From the NCBI GenBank assembly GCA_903922535.1, contig CAIXUF010000934.1:1-7206 (forward strand): DNA of 7,206 nucleotides, given 5' to 3'. The stretch is from Candidatus Hydrogenedentota bacterium. Lineage in GTDB: Bacteria > Hydrogenedentota > Hydrogenedentia > Hydrogenedentiales > CAITNO01. Numbering within the stretch: the first letter of the stretch is position 1; every line of letters begins with the position of its first letter. The notes under the pieces were generated by a model. The model did no database searches. It was not told the DNA's origin and saw only the letters and a program-made list of their open reading frames with translations. The position numbers were made by a program, and so were the translations under genes. Below are positions 6,056 to 7,206 of this stretch, in pieces.

Positions 6056-6064
6056 TGTTATAAT
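6056..6064 (+). promoter_or_regulatory. Extended -10 promoter for the GT2 gene
   Basis: TGTTATAAT contains a perfect TATAAT (6059-6064) preceded by TG at the extended -10 position. No convincing -35 box is present at 16-18 bp, which is typical of extended -10 promoters. Transcription would start near 6071, giving a leader of about 70 nt. Confidence 0.55.
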
Positions 6065-6074
6065 CCAGGCCGGT

Positions 6075-6102
6075 CGCGCCGGGTTCCCGGCGGACGGGCG
6101 CG
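6075..6102 (+). promoter_or_regulatory. GC-rich leader hairpins before the GT2 gene
   Basis: CGCCGGG (6077-6083) pairs perfectly with CCCGGCG (6086-6092). The overlapping CGCGCC (6075-6080) can alternatively pair with GGCGCG (6097-6102). The two stems exclude each other. They lie right at the predicted transcript start. No T-run follows, so this is not a simple terminator; it may stabilise the 5' end or have no function. Confidence 0.3.
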
Positions 6103-6141
6103 GTTTCGGGGTTCAAAACGCAGTTACGGGGTGACAAGAGC

Positions 6142-7119
6142 GTGTCTTCGGCGGCAGAACAGGGCCAAACGCAGCGGATAAGTGTAATCGTGGCGACGCG
6201 TGATCGCCGCGACGACGTGGCGGAGTGTCTTGCCCCGCTCACTTCCGAGTGTCTTCAACGGTTGGGGGCGGAGGTCATTGTCCTGGATGACGCATCGTCG
6301 GACGGAACGGCGGACATGCTGTCAGCGCGCTTCCCGTGGGTGCGGGTGATCGTGAATCCAACCAATGTCGGGCCCGGTCCGGCACGGAACATGGCTGCCA
6401 CAGGGGCGCATGGCGATCTGTTGGCTTTTATCGATTCCGACGCGGTGCCCGGTGAGGGGTGGCTGGAGACCCTGGCGGCGGCCGATGACGGACAGACCGT
6501 CCTGATTGGCCGGGTACTGGATTACAGGACCGGGACGGTGCAATACGGACCGCGCCGGGCAACTTTTCTGGGAAAAAGTTTGCCATGCCGGCCCGGGCGG
6601 GTGAACACGGGCGGTGCGGGGAACATGGCCGTGCCCAAAGGGCTCTTCGACAGCATTGGCGGGTTTGACCCGGAGATTCCCAACTGCTTTGAGGACAGTT
6701 GGCTGTGCATCCGGCTGGGCCGCGCGGGGGCGCGGTTCCGGTATGTGGCCGATGCCGTGGTGCGCCACAAGGGGGACACGGGCAAGCACGGCGACGAAAT
6801 CCGCATGCAGGAACACAACAGCACCTACGCCATGCTCAAGTTTTATGCCGATGCGCCGGTGTGGCGGGCGCTCTTCACCGTCTGCAACGCGCTGTGGATG
6901 GCGCTGCGGTCGATATTGTGGCGTTTCCACGACAGCAACGCGGGCAAACAGAGCCGCTTCGGCTACAAGAAGTATGGGGTTCCCGTGGTGCTGGAGGCGA
7001 TCAACAACCGCTTCCGCGAACTGGGCGAGCCCATCCGCCTCAGCTACCGCCCCATCGCGGTGCTTTGGGAACCGGTGCGCCTGGTTCGCGAAGCGCTCGC
7101 CCGGCGCGGCAAACGCTGA
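6142..7119 (+). CDS. Family 2 glycosyltransferase (GT-A, inverting)
   Basis: The 325-residue protein should transfer a sugar from a nucleotide-sugar to an envelope glycan or lipid-linked acceptor at the cytosolic membrane face. The GT2 fold is clear. I-S-V-I-V-A-T-R-D-R (13-22) starts the Rossmann-like half; V-I-V-L-D49-D50-A-S-S-D-G-T follows; N-V-G-P-G-P-A-R-N-M is the usual N-x-G segment; D98-S-D100 is the metal-binding DXD; G-G-A-G-N-M-A-V at 157-164, G-G-F-D, and F-E184-D185 (the catalytic-base region) with H209 complete it. Residues 242-260 are hydrophobic and may touch the membrane. The GTG at 6142 is preferred: GGTGA (6130-6134) lies 7 nt upstream and the domain begins at about residue 11, although no ATG or in-frame stop occurs until 6061. 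It is transcribed divergently from the ArnT-like operon. Acceptor and sugar are unknown. Confidence 0.92.
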   Translation: MSSAAEQGQTQRISVIVATRDRRDDVAECLAPLTSECLQRLGAEVIVLDDASSDGTADMLSARFPWVRVIVNPTNVGPGPARNMAATGAHGDLLAFIDSDAVPGEGWLETLAAADDGQTVLIGRVLDYRTGTVQYGPRRATFLGKSLPCRPGRVNTGGAGNMAVPKGLFDSIGGFDPEIPNCFEDSWLCIRLGRAGARFRYVADAVVRHKGDTGKHGDEIRMQEHNSTYAMLKFYADAPVWRALFTVCNALWMALRSILWRFHDSNAGKQSRFGYKKYGVPVVLEAINNRFRELGEPIRLSYRPIAVLWEPVRLVREALARRGKR

Positions 7120-7139
7120 ACCGGCTGAAAGACATGCCG

Positions 7140-7205
7140 TTACCTGATCTTTCCTGCGAAGCGCCGGTATGCGGTTGACCATCCCCTCCACAACAGCATG
7201 GCATC
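7140..7205 (-). CDS. Possible 3' end of a convergent gene (partial)
   Basis: On the minus strand a frame is open from the window edge to TAA at 7142-7140. Its last residues are LLWRGWSTAYRRFAGKIR, which look like an ordinary basic protein C-terminus. It would converge on the GT2 gene, with 20 bases between the two stop codons. With 21 codons visible, no family can be named and chance cannot be excluded. A competing reading is a + strand start at 7169 (ATG, residues MRLTIPSTTAWH, open to the edge), which lacks a ribosome binding site. Confidence 0.3.
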   Translation of the reverse strand, partial: DAMLLWRGWSTAYRRFAGKIR

Positions 7206-7206
7206 C

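Noticed and set aside
6322..7191. 289-codon open frame on the minus strand opposite the GT2 gene
   Set aside because: The + strand has all GT2 motifs in order, and the antisense peptide shows none, so it is a shadow of GC-rich codon use.

Overview
The window looks like a chromosomal piece of a GC-rich Gram-negative-type bacterium, probably from an uncultivated lineage. The acidic Glu-Gly repeat linker and the Cys/hydrophobic/Arg C-terminal tail of the first protein recall large surface proteins of Hydrogenedentota and the Lentisphaerae/PVC groups. That placement is recalled from family knowledge and was not tested. A GT9 heptosyltransferase-like protein and an ArnT-like GT-C enzyme suggest an outer-membrane glycolipid or LPS-like envelope. 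I see no phage, transposon, CRISPR or RNA gene.

Layout. Bases 3-1928 (+) hold the 3' part of a secreted or surface protein: a DUF7619/DUF11-like beta-sandwich domain, a Glu-Gly linker, six PASTA domains, and a C-terminal sorting-type tail. A strong hairpin at 1943-1977 probably terminates it. A candidate sigma70 promoter (2001-2029) then precedes a membrane-anchored glycerophosphodiester phosphodiesterase (2077-3060, +). Convergent to it is a two-gene minus-strand operon. It is transcribed from a good promoter at 5983-6011: first an ArnT-like integral-membrane glycosyltransferase (5876-4350), then a GT9 glycosyltransferase (4348-3125), separated by one base. Divergent from this operon, after a 265-bp regulatory region, is a GT2 glycosyltransferase (6142-7119, +) behind an extended -10 promoter. 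The last bases may carry the 3' end of another minus-strand gene.

How they may work together. The GT2, GT9 and ArnT-like enzymes together look like an envelope glycan or glycolipid assembly and decoration group: two cytosolic sugar-nucleotide-dependent transferases and one polyprenyl-phosphate-dependent periplasmic transferase. The phosphodiesterase would recycle or remodel phospholipid head groups. The PASTA protein would be an exported protein that may contact peptidoglycan. The functional link between the + strand genes and the glycosyltransferases is inferred from proximity only.

The most notable points are: the PASTA array on a non-kinase surface protein with a Cys-type sorting tail; its strict 204-bp repeat period with near-identical DNA blocks; the loss of the canonical catalytic-base Asp in the GT9 enzyme (G-D to G-A within an EQGAT motif); the parallel P-D-E to S-T-E change in the first-loop motif of the ArnT-like enzyme; and a hairpin plus anti-Shine-Dalgarno-like sequence at the ArnT/GT9 junction. 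No wholly new multi-gene system is demonstrable from this sequence alone.
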